DNA of 64,000 nucleotides from JAGXLC01 sp041686375 (GTDB taxonomy: Bacteria > Bacteroidota > Bacteroidia > Bacteroidales > UBA12077), in NCBI GenBank assembly GCA_041686375.1, contig JAWLEB010000003.1, positions 62,001 to 126,000 of the forward strand, given 5' to 3'. The position numbers and the translations under genes are program-made. The notes beneath the pieces are model-generated. The model worked only from the letters and a program-made list of their open reading frames with translations, was not told the DNA's origin and made no database searches. Below are positions 17,546-27,183 of this stretch, in pieces (position 1 is the first letter of the stretch; each line of letters starts with the position of its first letter).

Positions 17546-17594
17546 CATTTGATTATTTTTTATTATTTATTTGTCAAATGGACGTTTCATTTGG
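17546..17594 (-). repeat. R2-like intergenic repeat, copy in the prmC/ribD gap
   Basis: CATTTGA at 17546-17552 and TCAAATG at 17574-17580 bound an AT tract containing TTATTTTTTATTATTTAT, which is shared with copies 1 and 2. It is followed by GACGTTTCATTTGG. It lies between the divergent prmC and ribD starts. Confidence 0.55.
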
Positions 17595-17620
17595 CAATTT
17601 AGAAAATTTAAATTCATCAA

Positions 17621-18697
17621 ATGCAAAGCATAGAGCAAGATAAAAAATATATGAAAAGATGCCTTGAGTTAGCTACTTTAGCTGCCGGCAATACTTATCC
17701 TAATCCGATGGTTGGGAGTGTGATTGTACAGGGTGGTAAAATCATTGGCGAAGGCTATCACAGAACTTATGGTGAGGTGCATGCAGAGGTTGCTGCTATT
17801 GAATCTGTTCAGGAGCGAGGACTTTTAAGAGATGCTACTTTATATGTCAATCTGGAACCTTGCTCACATTATGGGAATACACCCCCATGTGCTGAAAGAA
17901 TTCTACGGGAGGAAATTTCGCGTGTTGTAATTGGAACTTTAGATACATCAGGAAAAGTTTCCGGTAAAGGTGTTGAAATACTGAAAAATTCTGGGTGTGA
18001 TGTAACTGTAGGGGTACTGGAGGATGAATGCCGGGAACTGAATAAACGTTTTTTTACCTTCCATGAAGAACGCAGACCTTATTTTATTTTAAAATGGGCG
18101 CAAACTCAGGATGGATTCATTGATAAAAAGAGAATGCCTGATGACCCTATTGCCCCTAACTGGATTACAGATAGAGTGGCCAAACGGCTGGTGCATAAAT
18201 GGAGAACACAAGAACATGCTATAGTAGTAGGTTCAAAAACAGCGATCAAAGACAATCCTGAATTGAACGTCAGAAAATGGTTCGGTAAAAATCCCTTGCG
18301 GTTTGTGATTGATAAAGATTTTGAAATCAATGAAAGATACAAGTTAATTTATGATCAAGATAATACGGTAATTTTTGTTGATAAGAAGGTGGATGAGGGG
18401 AGACTGGCAAAATATGGTAATTATGAGGTGGAGTTTGAACGGCTTGATTTTACAGAGGGGTTGTTAACTCAGGTTTGTGATTATCTTTATATAAAGGGTA
18501 TTATGTCGACGATTATTGAAGGAGGCGCTATTACACTGCAAAGTTTTCTTAACGAAAATTTATGGGATGAAGCTCGTGTTTTTATTGGTGACGGATTATT
18601 TTATGAAGGAACTAAGGCGCCGGTTTTGCCTTCCGATATGCTTACGGAACAAGTGGAGTATAAAAATTCAAGTTTGTATATCTTTAGGAGAAAATGA
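17621..18697 (+). CDS. ribD: Bifunctional riboflavin biosynthesis deaminase/reductase
   Basis: 358 residues. The N-terminal cytidine-deaminase-like domain binds zinc through H54 (HAE, catalytic E56), C81 and C90 (EPCSHYGNTPPC). The C-terminal reductase domain (about 150-358) has KWAQTQDG and the late EGG motif (IIEGGAIT). It converts the pyrimidine product of GTP cyclohydrolase II by deamination, then reduction. It stands apart from other rib genes here. Confidence 0.95.
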   Translation: MQSIEQDKKYMKRCLELATLAAGNTYPNPMVGSVIVQGGKIIGEGYHRTYGEVHAEVAAIESVQERGLLRDATLYVNLEPCSHYGNTPPCAERILREEISRVVIGTLDTSGKVSGKGVEILKNSGCDVTVGVLEDECRELNKRFFTFHEERRPYFILKWAQTQDGFIDKKRMPDDPIAPNWITDRVAKRLVHKWRTQEHAIVVGSKTAIKDNPELNVRKWFGKNPLRFVIDKDFEINERYKLIYDQDNTVIFVDKKVDEGRLAKYGNYEVEFERLDFTEGLLTQVCDYLYIKGIMSTIIEGGAITLQSFLNENLWDEARVFIGDGLFYEGTKAPVLPSDMLTEQVEYKNSSLYIFRRK

Positions 18698-18829
18698 ATG
18701 GTTGGGGGATAGATAGTTGTGCTTAAACAAAGCTATGGCGTATTGGTCATAAAGTTTTCTAATAAATCCGTTGGAGGATGAACTCTGTGGCTTATTTTAT
18801 CTGAAAGTGTAAAAATTAAAAATAAAAAT

Positions 18830-20053
18830 ATGAAGATGTTGAAGTATTTTTTTGTTCTGCTACTATCATTATTTGGAGCATCATACCTTTCTGCCCAGAA
18901 TCTTACCCGGAATGCGGAGATCAGCCTGATTACTTGTTCTCCCGGAACCCAGGAATTATACGCATATTTCGGTCATAGTGCATTCAGGGTTAAAGATACT
19001 TCAACAAATACGGATATAATTTTTAATTATGGCGTTTTCGATTTTGATACCCCTAATTTTTACTGGAAATTTATCCAAGGGAAGTTAAAGTATGAGCTTG
19101 CGATTCAGCCAACTTATCATTTTTTTCAAATGTATGCCAATGAAGGAAGGGAAGTAAAGGAAGAGAAATTATTATTGACAGCGGAAGAAAAAAAGGATGT
19201 TTTGAATTATCTGGAATGGAACTATAAGCCTGAGAACAGGTATTATACCTATGATTTTTTCTATGATAATTGTTCTTCAAAAATTTGGGATGTGGTAAAA
19301 TCTCAGCTTCATACAGACTATGAGTGTAATATCGATAATTATGAGGAAAAGACATTCAGACAAATGTTACATGAGTACCTGGAGAATGCCACCTGGATAT
19401 ATTTTGGGATTGATATAGCCTTGGGTTTGCCGGCAGATAAGACTGCAGATTTTGAGGAACAAATGTTTCTGCCGGATTATTTGTCACAAAATATGAGTCT
19501 CGTTTCAAGGGAGGACACGATTTCCGGTAAGAGAGGTATTTTAGACAAGGAAAATATTGTAATCAGGAAACAGGAAAAGGAACAGAACGAGGTGATGCTG
19601 GGAAATATCATGAATCCTGTTTTGATTGCCTGGATGCTCTTTATTGGAGTTGTATTATTAACATTTTTTGGAAAATATAACTTTAAGCGTTGGTTTGATG
19701 TAATCTTCTTTTCATTGTCAGGGCTTTTGGGTGTTTTTTTCCTGTTTCTGTGGGTAGGTACCGATCACACTGCAATGAATGCCAATATGGATATGTTATG
19801 GGCAAATCCATTTTCAATTCTATTTGTTATTACTTTCATAAGACAGCGAACACGATTAATTCAAGTTTTCACATTTTTACTATTGATTTCGGTATTGGTT
19901 CTTCTAGTAGGTTGGTTTTTTTTGCCACAGCAGTTCCACCCTGCTATTTTCCCATTAGCTTTATTGATATTGCTGAGAATGCTGAATAGTCTTTTTACTT
20001 ATTTTTTTAATTACGGGCAGCGCTCTTTTGCTTTAAAATACGTCAGAAAGTAA
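18830..20053 (+). CDS. DUF4105 (Lnb-type N-terminal domain) membrane protein
   Basis: 407 residues. A signal peptide (to about SAQ23) precedes a periplasmic domain with the DUF4105 hallmark CSPGTQELYAYFGHSAFRV (about 36-54) and YDFFYDNCSSKI (about 145-156). Conserved Cys and His are present in both. From about 262 there are four or five membrane spans to the C-terminus. The family is widespread in Bacteroidota; the biochemical role is not established as far as I know. It is followed by a hairpin-rich intergenic region. Confidence 0.75.
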   Translation: MKMLKYFFVLLLSLFGASYLSAQNLTRNAEISLITCSPGTQELYAYFGHSAFRVKDTSTNTDIIFNYGVFDFDTPNFYWKFIQGKLKYELAIQPTYHFFQMYANEGREVKEEKLLLTAEEKKDVLNYLEWNYKPENRYYTYDFFYDNCSSKIWDVVKSQLHTDYECNIDNYEEKTFRQMLHEYLENATWIYFGIDIALGLPADKTADFEEQMFLPDYLSQNMSLVSREDTISGKRGILDKENIVIRKQEKEQNEVMLGNIMNPVLIAWMLFIGVVLLTFFGKYNFKRWFDVIFFSLSGLLGVFFLFLWVGTDHTAMNANMDMLWANPFSILFVITFIRQRTRLIQVFTFLLLISVLVLLVGWFFLPQQFHPAIFPLALLILLRMLNSLFTYFFNYGQRSFALKYVRK

Positions 20054-20096
20054 ATCCTTTTTTTATTCCTCTTTGTTCCCGTTTATTCGCCACAAG

Positions 20097-20195
20097 GCCG
20101 CCTGAATGGATTCATTCTGGCGGGCTATGAGACGCTTCGCTTAGTCTCCTGCATAAAAAGAAAAAAATCGCAGAGGATGGAAGCATTGATGCTTC
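20097..20195. repeat. Cluster of three hairpins between convergent genes
   Basis: CCGCCTGAATG (20098-20108) pairs with CATTCTGGCGG (20113-20123) with one mismatch and a GATT loop. GAGAC (20129-20133) pairs with GTCTC (20144-20148). GAAGCAT (20180-20186) pairs with ATGCTTC (20189-20195). The first two are more GC-rich than the surroundings. It may be a bidirectional terminator or a decayed repeat unit. Confidence 0.45.
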
Positions 20196-20258
20196 AAATT
20201 AACTTATTCTGGGTGCTGCAATGCAGAAAATAAGGAAAACTGTGATTGAATTTAGGGA

Positions 20259-21386
20259 TTAATCCATATTCTTGATGAACTCACGTAATTGTTCAAGGGC
20301 AACAGGGAAACTTTTTCTGCCAAAACCGATTCTTAGATGCTCTCCTCCATAGTCATATACGTCTCCAGGCAAAACCATTACTCCCTTTTGCTGGATAAGT
20401 TTATTGCAAAAATCTGAGGCAGGCATGTTAATATTTAATGCAGGGAAGGCTATAGAACCGGCCTGAGGTTCCTTCCATTTGAAGAAGCCTCTGTGGTTTT
20501 TAAAAAATTGATTCAGTGTTTGGAGGTTTTGCGCAATTAATTGACGGTTTTTGCTGATGATTTTATCTTTTGCCCGTAATCCAATGAAGGCCAGAATTTC
20601 ACTAGGTGCACTGTTGCATATTGTCGTGTAATCTTTGAACATAATAAACTTTTCATGCCAATCCTTGTTTTTCGTTACTAACCATCCAATGCGCAGTCCT
20701 GCCAGACCAAAGCTTTTGGACAGACCCCCCAGTGCAATAGCATTGTCCGTTGATTCAATCATAGACGCAAGTCGTTCATTTTCATCGTATTCCAGGAATC
20801 TGTACATCTCGTCAGAGAAAATGAGAATATTGTTTTCCTCTGCCAGCTTGATAATTTGTTCATGCTCCTCTTTGCTGATTATACTACCTGTTGGATTATG
20901 GGGAAAATTGATTACCATCATTTTGGTGTCAGAAGAAATTAATTCTTCAAGGTCTTCCGTACTAAAATGCCAGTCTTTTTCCTTTCTTGGTGCCCATCGT
21001 TTTACCTCACATCCTATGGAATGGGCTACTTCATACAATGATTGATATCCCGGAAATGTAACAATGACCTCATCTCCTTTTTCGAGCAGTACATTCATTG
21101 CAATAAAAATTCCTTCTTCCGGAGCCATAACCGTAATATCCTTGGCAGTTATCCCCTCGTAAAGTTTGGAAATTTCATTTCTGAGCACCGGATTCCCCTG
21201 ACTTTCTGTATAGCCAAGACTTAGTAGATTCCAATGCTTCATGCCTTCTCCATCAGCCATGGAAAGGAGCTCTTTTAGAGAAAGGGGTTCACAATCTGAG
21301 CTGCTTAACAAATATGGTGCGGAAAATTCGTGCTTTGCAAAATATCGTTCGAGTTTAAAAGGTTGGATTTGCATTTTTTTTGCCAA
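20259..21386 (-). CDS. PLP-dependent aminotransferase (fold type I)
   Basis: 375 residues with the class I/II aminotransferase layout. It shows NFPHNPTG (160-167, conserved Asn/Pro loop), SDEMY (191-195, the Asp facing the PLP ring nitrogen), the Schiff-base Lys K224 in LSKSFGLAG and the C-terminal LRIGFG with the carboxylate-binding Arg. Substrate cannot be read from sequence. The gene is single and converges with the DUF4105 gene. Confidence 0.88.
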   Translation of the reverse strand: MAKKMQIQPFKLERYFAKHEFSAPYLLSSSDCEPLSLKELLSMADGEGMKHWNLLSLGYTESQGNPVLRNEISKLYEGITAKDITVMAPEEGIFIAMNVLLEKGDEVIVTFPGYQSLYEVAHSIGCEVKRWAPRKEKDWHFSTEDLEELISSDTKMMVINFPHNPTGSIISKEEHEQIIKLAEENNILIFSDEMYRFLEYDENERLASMIESTDNAIALGGLSKSFGLAGLRIGWLVTKNKDWHEKFIMFKDYTTICNSAPSEILAFIGLRAKDKIISKNRQLIAQNLQTLNQFFKNHRGFFKWKEPQAGSIAFPALNINMPASDFCNKLIQQKGVMVLPGDVYDYGGEHLRIGFGRKSFPVALEQLREFIKNMD

Positions 21387-21420
21387 TATATTGAAATTTT
21401 TCTTGAAAATCCATTCATAG

Positions 21421-21686
21421 CTATTAATAAACTGTTTTGATTTCTTTTAGAAATTTTGCTTTACCAAATTTTGAAGATGATATTTTGCATAGCCTCGTCC
21501 TTTAGGGCGGAGATTCAAATGCGCCTCCTGGTCTATGATTTCTAAAAATTTTGTATTTAAAATTTATAAAATTTTTAGAAATCGAACAGATAATTGGGCT
21601 TTACCACAGATCCCGCCCTAAAGGACGGGCTATAAATAAAACTAATTTGTTAAAGTTAGGACAAAATCAAAACAGTTTCTTAATAG
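21421..21686. mobile_element. 266-bp nested palindrome with IS200/IS605-like hairpin motifs (non-autonomous)
   Basis: Three nested inverted repeats share one centre. The outer is 21421-21443 / 21664-21686 (22 of 23 match). The middle is 21489-21514 / 21609-21634, containing CGTCCTTTAGGGCGG on the left and CCGCCCTAAAGGACGGGC on the right. The inner is 21537-21552 / 21568-21583 (16 of 16). Hairpins with a CCTTTAGG-type core and the following GCTATAAATAAA are familiar from ends of IS200/IS605-type elements. There is no transposase or long ORF inside. It looks like a decayed or miniature element, and fills most of the 21387-21937 gap. Confidence 0.6.
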
Positions 21687-21880
21687 GTTCTTACAATAGG
21701 TTCTATCTAGCCGGTATTATCCATGAAATATAAACAAGTTTATGTAATAAGAAGATAATCAATTTAATGTACAAAATCCGATATATAAATTTTGTTTATC
21801 CATTGTTCATGAATGGAAATAGGCTAACTTTTAACATTAATAAAACATGGTGATTAAAAAAACCAAGGTTTCAAATTAAT

Positions 21881-21914
21881 TTTGTTCATTAAACAATGAA
21901 AACTATTATCTTTG
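21881..21914 (+). promoter_or_regulatory. Bacteroidota-type promoter for the M23 peptidase gene
   Basis: TTTG (21881-21884), a 22-nt spacer and TATCTTTG (21907-21914) fit the -33/-7 consensus. The predicted transcript begins after the ATG at 21896 and so supports the ATG at 21938 as the true start. Confidence 0.6.
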
Positions 21915-21937
21915 TGAGTTTGATAAATAATTTTCAA

Positions 21938-22810
21938 ATGGGAGAAACAGAAAACAAGAAGAAAGCAGGCTTTTTCCGTAAATTGAAAAACAAGTACCGC
22001 CTGATCATTTATAATGATGATACTTTTGAGGAAGTGTGGTACATGAGATTGAGCCGTTTGAATGTTTTCGCATTGGTAGGTACAGGGACATTGTTACTTG
22101 TTTCCCTGATTATAATTTTGATAGCTTTTACCTCTCTTAAAGAGTTTATTCCGGGCTATCCGGAAGGAGATTTAAGACGGAATATAATTTCAAATTATCA
22201 TAAGATTGATTCCCTGGAAAAGGAACTAAGCCTTCGGGATAAGTATTTGGGAAATCTTAATCAGGTATTATCAGGAGAAACACCTGAAGATTATACAACT
22301 GTTCAGGATTCAGGTGAAGTGATCTCGGAAGTCAATTTTACACCTTCCAAACATGATTCTATTTTAAGAGCGGAAATTGAAGAGGAAGAACAATATACCC
22401 TTGCTGTAAGTTATGATGCTCCAGGCGAGCGGGAAATGTCACAGCTTCATTTTTTGGCTCCGGTGAAAGGTATGGTGACCAATTCTTTTAATCCGAACAT
22501 GAATCATTATGGAACTGATTTGGTGGCAGGAGAAAACGATGTGGTTGTGGCAACTTTGGATGGGACGGTTACTATGGCCAACTGGACTTTAGAGACGGGG
22601 TATGTAATTCAGATTCAACATGCGAATGATATTATTTCGATTTATAAGCATAATGCAGAATTATTAAAAGAGGTTGGAGATTTCGTTAAAGCCGGCGATG
22701 CAATTGCTATAATTGGTGATTCAGGTGAACTTTCAAGTGGTCCTCATCTGCATTTTGAACTATGGCGCAATGGTTCTTCTCTTGACCCCGAGAATTATAT
22801 AAATTTTTAA
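21938..22810 (+). CDS. M23-family metallopeptidase, membrane-anchored
   Basis: 290 residues from the chosen start MGETENKK; an in-frame ATG at 21896 lies upstream of the predicted promoter -7 box and was rejected. A basic cytoplasmic segment is followed by one membrane span (about 44-64) and a coiled region. The C-terminal LytM domain has HxxxD (H190, D194) and HLH (H270, H272). It is probably a DD-/endopeptidase or an amidase activator for peptidoglycan. It heads a plus-strand run with dxr, rseP, tatA, the lytic transglycosylase and DUF4837. Confidence 0.88.
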   Translation: MGETENKKKAGFFRKLKNKYRLIIYNDDTFEEVWYMRLSRLNVFALVGTGTLLLVSLIIILIAFTSLKEFIPGYPEGDLRRNIISNYHKIDSLEKELSLRDKYLGNLNQVLSGETPEDYTTVQDSGEVISEVNFTPSKHDSILRAEIEEEEQYTLAVSYDAPGEREMSQLHFLAPVKGMVTNSFNPNMNHYGTDLVAGENDVVVATLDGTVTMANWTLETGYVIQIQHANDIISIYKHNAELLKEVGDFVKAGDAIAIIGDSGELSSGPHLHFELWRNGSSLDPENYINF

Positions 22811-22837
22811 CAATCTGGTTAAGTATCAACTACCCTT

Positions 22838-24007
22838 ATGACGCAAATTAGAAAGATTGCAATTTTAGGTTCTACAGGTTCTGTAGGAACACAAGCTCTT
22901 GAGGTAATCAGCTCATATCGGCATATGTTTTCAGTGGAGGTGCTTACTACCAATCAAAATATTAATCTTCTGGCCGAACAAATAAAAACGTTTAAACCTA
23001 AGGCTGTTGTTGTTGGAAATTCTGAAAAAGCTGATGAAATTGCTGATTTTTGCTCTAAACATGCTGTCAAATTGCATAAGGGTTTAGAGGCCCTTTCTCA
23101 GATCGTAACCATGTCTTCTATTGATGTTGTTTTGTCAGCTATTGTGGGGTATTCAGGCTTACTCCCTACTATCAATGCTATAAAGAGCGGGAAGGATGTT
23201 GCCTTGGCAAATAAAGAGTCATTAGTTATTGCAGGGGATATGATTCAACATCTGGCGCAATCCTCCAATGTAAAAATATTACCGGTTGATTCTGAACATT
23301 CTGCTCTCTTTCAGTGTCTCACAGGGGAAAATGAAAAACAGATTGAAAAGATTTATTTAACAGCTTCGGGAGGCCCTTTCCGGAATTTAACGATGGAGGA
23401 GTTAGAAACTGTTACCATACAACAAGCCCTAGATCATCCTAATTGGGATATGGGAAATAAAATAACAATCGATTCAGCATCACTGATGAATAAAGGTTTT
23501 GAAGCTATTGAGGCAAAATGGCTGTTTAACCTCGATCCTGAACAAATTGATATCATCATTCATCACCAGTCTATTATTCATTCGATAGTGCAATTCGTCG
23601 ATGGTTCAATGAAAGCACAGATGGGACTGCCTGATATGAAACTGCCTATTCTTTATGCTTTGACCTACCCGGAAAGAGTGAAAACGGATTTTAAACGGTT
23701 TGATTTTGCGGACTTTAAAAACTTGACTTTTGAAAAACCAGATACCAAAAAGTTCAGAAACCTTGCTTTGGCATATGAAGCGATGAAAAAAGGTGGAAAC
23801 ATGCCATGTATTTTAAATGCTTCTAATGAAATTGCTGTAGAGGGATTTCTGAAGGAGAAGATAAGTTTTACATATATCCCTTCAATTGTGGAAGAAGCTA
23901 TGCAAAAAACATTTTATGTAAATAAACCTAATCTGGAAGATTATATGAATTCAGACAAAGAAGCGCGCATAATCGCTTCAGAACTAATTTTAAACAAAGT
24001 AAAATAA
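22838..24007 (+). CDS. dxr: 1-deoxy-D-xylulose-5-phosphate reductoisomerase
   Basis: 389 residues, standard length. The NADPH loop GSTGSVG is at 11-17, ANKESLV near 127-133 and the metal-site motif VDSEHSA near 152-158. The substrate flap and IHHQSIIHS block lie near 247. It converts DXP to MEP, the committed step of the non-mevalonate isoprenoid pathway. Only 7 bp separate it from rseP, so the two are co-transcribed. Confidence 0.97.
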   Translation: MTQIRKIAILGSTGSVGTQALEVISSYRHMFSVEVLTTNQNINLLAEQIKTFKPKAVVVGNSEKADEIADFCSKHAVKLHKGLEALSQIVTMSSIDVVLSAIVGYSGLLPTINAIKSGKDVALANKESLVIAGDMIQHLAQSSNVKILPVDSEHSALFQCLTGENEKQIEKIYLTASGGPFRNLTMEELETVTIQQALDHPNWDMGNKITIDSASLMNKGFEAIEAKWLFNLDPEQIDIIIHHQSIIHSIVQFVDGSMKAQMGLPDMKLPILYALTYPERVKTDFKRFDFADFKNLTFEKPDTKKFRNLALAYEAMKKGGNMPCILNASNEIAVEGFLKEKISFTYIPSIVEEAMQKTFYVNKPNLEDYMNSDKEARIIASELILNKVK

Positions 24008-24014
24008 GATTTCA

Positions 24015-25337
24015 ATGGAGATATTAATTAAAGTATTACAGTTAATTCTAAGTTTATCAATTCTTGTTATATTGCATGAGTTCGGGCACTTTGCTTTTGC
24101 AAAACTTTTTAAGACTAGGGTCGAGAAATTCTACCTGTTTTTTAACCCGGGCTTTTCTCTTTTTAAACTCAAAAAAGGAGAAACAGAATATGGAGTCGGT
24201 TGGCTTCCACTAGGAGGCTACGTGAAAATTTCCGGAATGATAGACGAGTCAATGGATAGGGAACAGATGAAAAAACCGCCACAGCCTTATGAATTTAGGG
24301 CTAAGCCGGCATGGCAGAGATTATTGATTATGGTTGGCGGTGTTTTGGTAAATCTTATCCTTGCTATTATTATTTACGGCGCTGTACTGTTTGTATGGGG
24401 CGAGAAATATTTGCCTACGGAAGAGGTTAATAAGAATGGCGTCATGGTTGATTCTATAGCAGAATCGGTAGGGTTTCGCGATGGAGATAAAATAGTGTCC
24501 GTAGACGGCAAAAAGGTGGAAAAATTCAATAATGTTTTTCAGGAAATTATTTTAAATCGCCCTTCCTATGTCACTGTCGAGAGAGGCCAGCAAAAGGAAG
24601 TTGTACATATTCCTGATTCTGTGTTTCCAAAGCTACTGAATAATCCGGGTTTCCTACAACCCAGGGTACCACCGGTAATAGGGCGGTTTCCTGAAGATTC
24701 GCCTGCAAAAAATGCCGGATTAGAAGTTGGTGATAAAATTGTTGCTGTTAACGGCAAAAAAATTGATTTTCACGATCAGTTAGAGCAGACTCTAAAGGAA
24801 TTTCGAGGACAGGAAACTGAGGTTATAGTAGATAGAGAAGGAGAGGAAAAGAAATTTAATGTGGGAATTTCTGATGAAGGCTATTTAGGGTTTTATTTAG
24901 GCCTTACTTTGGAGGATGTCTATAATTTACATACCATAAAATATGGCTTGTTCGAATCTATACCGGCAGGTATCAATAAAGGGGTGGAGACGATTGGCAG
25001 CTATATTAAACAACTGGGTTTGATTTTTTCACCAGATACCGGCGCTTATAAAGAAGTCGGCAGTTTTATTACGATTGGAAAAATTTTTCCAGGACAATGG
25101 GATTGGCATGCATTCTGGAATTTAACCGCTTTATTATCAATTATTCTTGGGATAATTAATGTACTCCCCATACCAGCGCTGGATGGAGGTCATGTTATGT
25201 TTTTGACATATGAAGTTATAACAGGACGTAAACCAAGCGATAAGTTCTTAGAGTATGCCCAAATCGTTGGAATGCTTATCATCCTGAGTATTTTTGTATA
25301 TGCAATAGGAAATGATATTGTAAGACATCTATTTTAA
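24015..25337 (+). CDS. rseP: Site-2 membrane metalloprotease RseP
   Basis: 440 residues. The zinc motif HEFGH is at 21-25 in the first membrane span. Two PDZ-like regions lie about 130-300. The C-terminal span has the NVLPIPALDGGH motif, supplying the Asp ligand. S2P proteases cut transmembrane substrates, typically anti-sigma factors or leftover signal peptides. dxr-rseP adjacency is common across Bacteroidota and other phyla. Confidence 0.95.
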   Translation: MEILIKVLQLILSLSILVILHEFGHFAFAKLFKTRVEKFYLFFNPGFSLFKLKKGETEYGVGWLPLGGYVKISGMIDESMDREQMKKPPQPYEFRAKPAWQRLLIMVGGVLVNLILAIIIYGAVLFVWGEKYLPTEEVNKNGVMVDSIAESVGFRDGDKIVSVDGKKVEKFNNVFQEIILNRPSYVTVERGQQKEVVHIPDSVFPKLLNNPGFLQPRVPPVIGRFPEDSPAKNAGLEVGDKIVAVNGKKIDFHDQLEQTLKEFRGQETEVIVDREGEEKKFNVGISDEGYLGFYLGLTLEDVYNLHTIKYGLFESIPAGINKGVETIGSYIKQLGLIFSPDTGAYKEVGSFITIGKIFPGQWDWHAFWNLTALLSIILGIINVLPIPALDGGHVMFLTYEVITGRKPSDKFLEYAQIVGMLIILSIFVYAIGNDIVRHLF

Positions 25338-25391
25338 AATAGTGGAAAAATCATTATTTTAGTAAAGTTTAAATAAAAAAAACCGGTAAAG

Positions 25392-25607
25392 ATGATAAAA
25401 TTTGTAATATTTGGAATGCCAGGCCCTTGGGAACTTGTTCTCATCGTGCTTGTTTTGCTGTTGATTTTTGGAGGAAAAAAGATACCTGAGATCATGAAGG
25501 GTTTTGGCAAAGGGATTAAGGAGTTTAAAGATGCAACAGGTAGAGGAGACGATTCGAAAAAGGAAGATAACGAAGACAATAAGGAAAATCCCGGTTTGGA
25601 AGGTTAG
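25392..25607 (+). CDS. tatA: Twin-arginine translocase subunit TatA/E
   Basis: 71 residues. A short N-terminal membrane helix (about 14-29), the FGGKKIPEI hinge (30-38), an amphipathic helix (KGFGKGIKEFK) and a charged acidic tail are all as expected for TatA. It forms the pore part of the Tat export system for folded, often cofactor-containing proteins. TatC is not in the window. Confidence 0.93.
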   Translation: MIKFVIFGMPGPWELVLIVLVLLLIFGGKKIPEIMKGFGKGIKEFKDATGRGDDSKKEDNEDNKENPGLEG

Positions 25608-25799
25608 TTTTCCTCTGTAAGATTCTGAATTTCTGTTGGGTGTTTTTACTGAATTCTCAAGGAAATTTAATTTATAGACTTAGAGCTTTAATGCACTTCT
25701 ATTAAGATGGTATTGATTTTATTGTTCAATTAATTATATCCTGATGTTTTTGGCTGCTAGTTTAGGTGTTGAACATTATTTTGTTAAAATGGTAATCTG

Positions 25800-27167
25800 A
25801 TGACAGCAAATGTAAGGGCTAAAATAAGTTCTCTTTTTTTATTTCTGTTTATTTTTGGCCTTCAGAGCGGGCATAGTATTTCTTTTTCTGATTCCATCCC
25901 TGTTTTTCCCGATCTGGTTTATGAATACAGGATTACAGAGCTAAATAATTTAACACCCATAGAACTGGATTATAATGAATATGTTCGCAGGTATATTGAT
26001 GTCTACACAATAGAGAAGCGACAACACTTGGAGGAGATTGCGGGAAGAGCCCAAAGATATTTTCCAATGATTGAAGAAAAGCTGGATCAATATGATCTTC
26101 CCCACGAGCTTAAATATCTTGCAGTCATTGAATCTGCATTGGATCCGTTTGCTGTTTCAAGTTCAGGTGCTGTCGGTCTTTGGCAGTTTAAGCTGCATAC
26201 CAGTCGTATGTTCGATTTGGAGGTTAATTCATATATTGATGAGAGAAGGGACCCATATAAGTCCACCGACGCAGCCTGTAGATATTTTAAATATCTTTAT
26301 CAGACTTATGGTGACTGGCAACTTGTTCTTGCTTCTTATAACAGCGGCCCGGGAGAGGTAAGAAAAGCTATTGATCGTGCCGGTGAAGGAAAATCTTTCT
26401 GGGAACTTTATGAACATATGCCGGCTCAAACAAAGGGTTATGTTCCAGCTTTTATAGCTGTTAACTATGCTATGAATCACATGGAAGATCATTTGATGAA
26501 GCCGGATAGTATTGATTATGAATTTTTTGATACGGATACTTTGCGGCTTACCTATGAAACATCATTTGACCGTATCTCCCAAGCTATTGAAGTGAAATTA
26601 TCCACCTTGAAAATGCTTAATCCTGCTTACCGAAAGGGAGTAATACCACAAATGGAAGAGTCAGCTACTCTTGTGTTACCAAAAGAGAAAATTAGTGCGT
26701 ATTTAAAAAATGAAAAAAAAGTTTCAAGTTCACGGCCATCTGTCCACAATCTCAGGAATGAAGATTCCGTTTCTTCAAATGACAATAAAACCAAAATCGT
26801 TCATACGGTGACTAAAGGTGAATATTTTCATAAAATTGCTATCAATTATGGTTGTACAATGGACGAAATAATGAAGTGGAATGATTTGGACGATAATAAC
26901 CTAGAAGTTGGACAAAAACTTGATATTTGGGTAGATCCGTCATATATTGAAAGGGTAAGAGAGAACAATATGAAGATGCGCAGAAGATCTGAAGCAGATA
27001 CCAATAAAAGAGTGGTATACTATACAGTCCAGAGCGGTGATACAATATGGAGTATCGCCAATAAGTTTAATTGTGAATCTATTGCTGATCTTATAGAGGT
27101 TAATGATATTCAAGATGAGAACGATATTAAACCAGGGAAGAAGATAAAAATATATTTAGAGCATTAA
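25800..27167 (+). CDS. MltD-like lytic transglycosylase with two LysM domains
   Basis: 455 residues with a signal peptide (about 1-26). The SLT domain (about 95-240) has catalytic Glu111 in ESALDPFA, the SSSGAVGLWQF block and ASYNSGPG. LysM domains lie at about 333-377 and 406-452 and bind peptidoglycan. It cleaves glycan strands to 1,6-anhydro products in the periplasm. It stands in the cell-wall/envelope run begun by the M23 peptidase. Confidence 0.93.
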   Translation: MTANVRAKISSLFLFLFIFGLQSGHSISFSDSIPVFPDLVYEYRITELNNLTPIELDYNEYVRRYIDVYTIEKRQHLEEIAGRAQRYFPMIEEKLDQYDLPHELKYLAVIESALDPFAVSSSGAVGLWQFKLHTSRMFDLEVNSYIDERRDPYKSTDAACRYFKYLYQTYGDWQLVLASYNSGPGEVRKAIDRAGEGKSFWELYEHMPAQTKGYVPAFIAVNYAMNHMEDHLMKPDSIDYEFFDTDTLRLTYETSFDRISQAIEVKLSTLKMLNPAYRKGVIPQMEESATLVLPKEKISAYLKNEKKVSSSRPSVHNLRNEDSVSSNDNKTKIVHTVTKGEYFHKIAINYGCTMDEIMKWNDLDDNNLEVGQKLDIWVDPSYIERVRENNMKMRRRSEADTNKRVVYYTVQSGDTIWSIANKFNCESIADLIEVNDIQDENDIKPGKKIKIYLEH

Positions 27168-27183
27168 TTAAAAGAATAAACAT

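Noticed and set aside
21551..21733. 60-residue open frame across the palindromic element
   Set aside because: It is made of inverted-repeat sequence and resembles no protein.
21896..21937. Upstream ATG as the start of the M23 peptidase
   Set aside because: It lies before the promoter -7 box at 21907-21914, and the first 14 residues do not resemble the family N-terminus.
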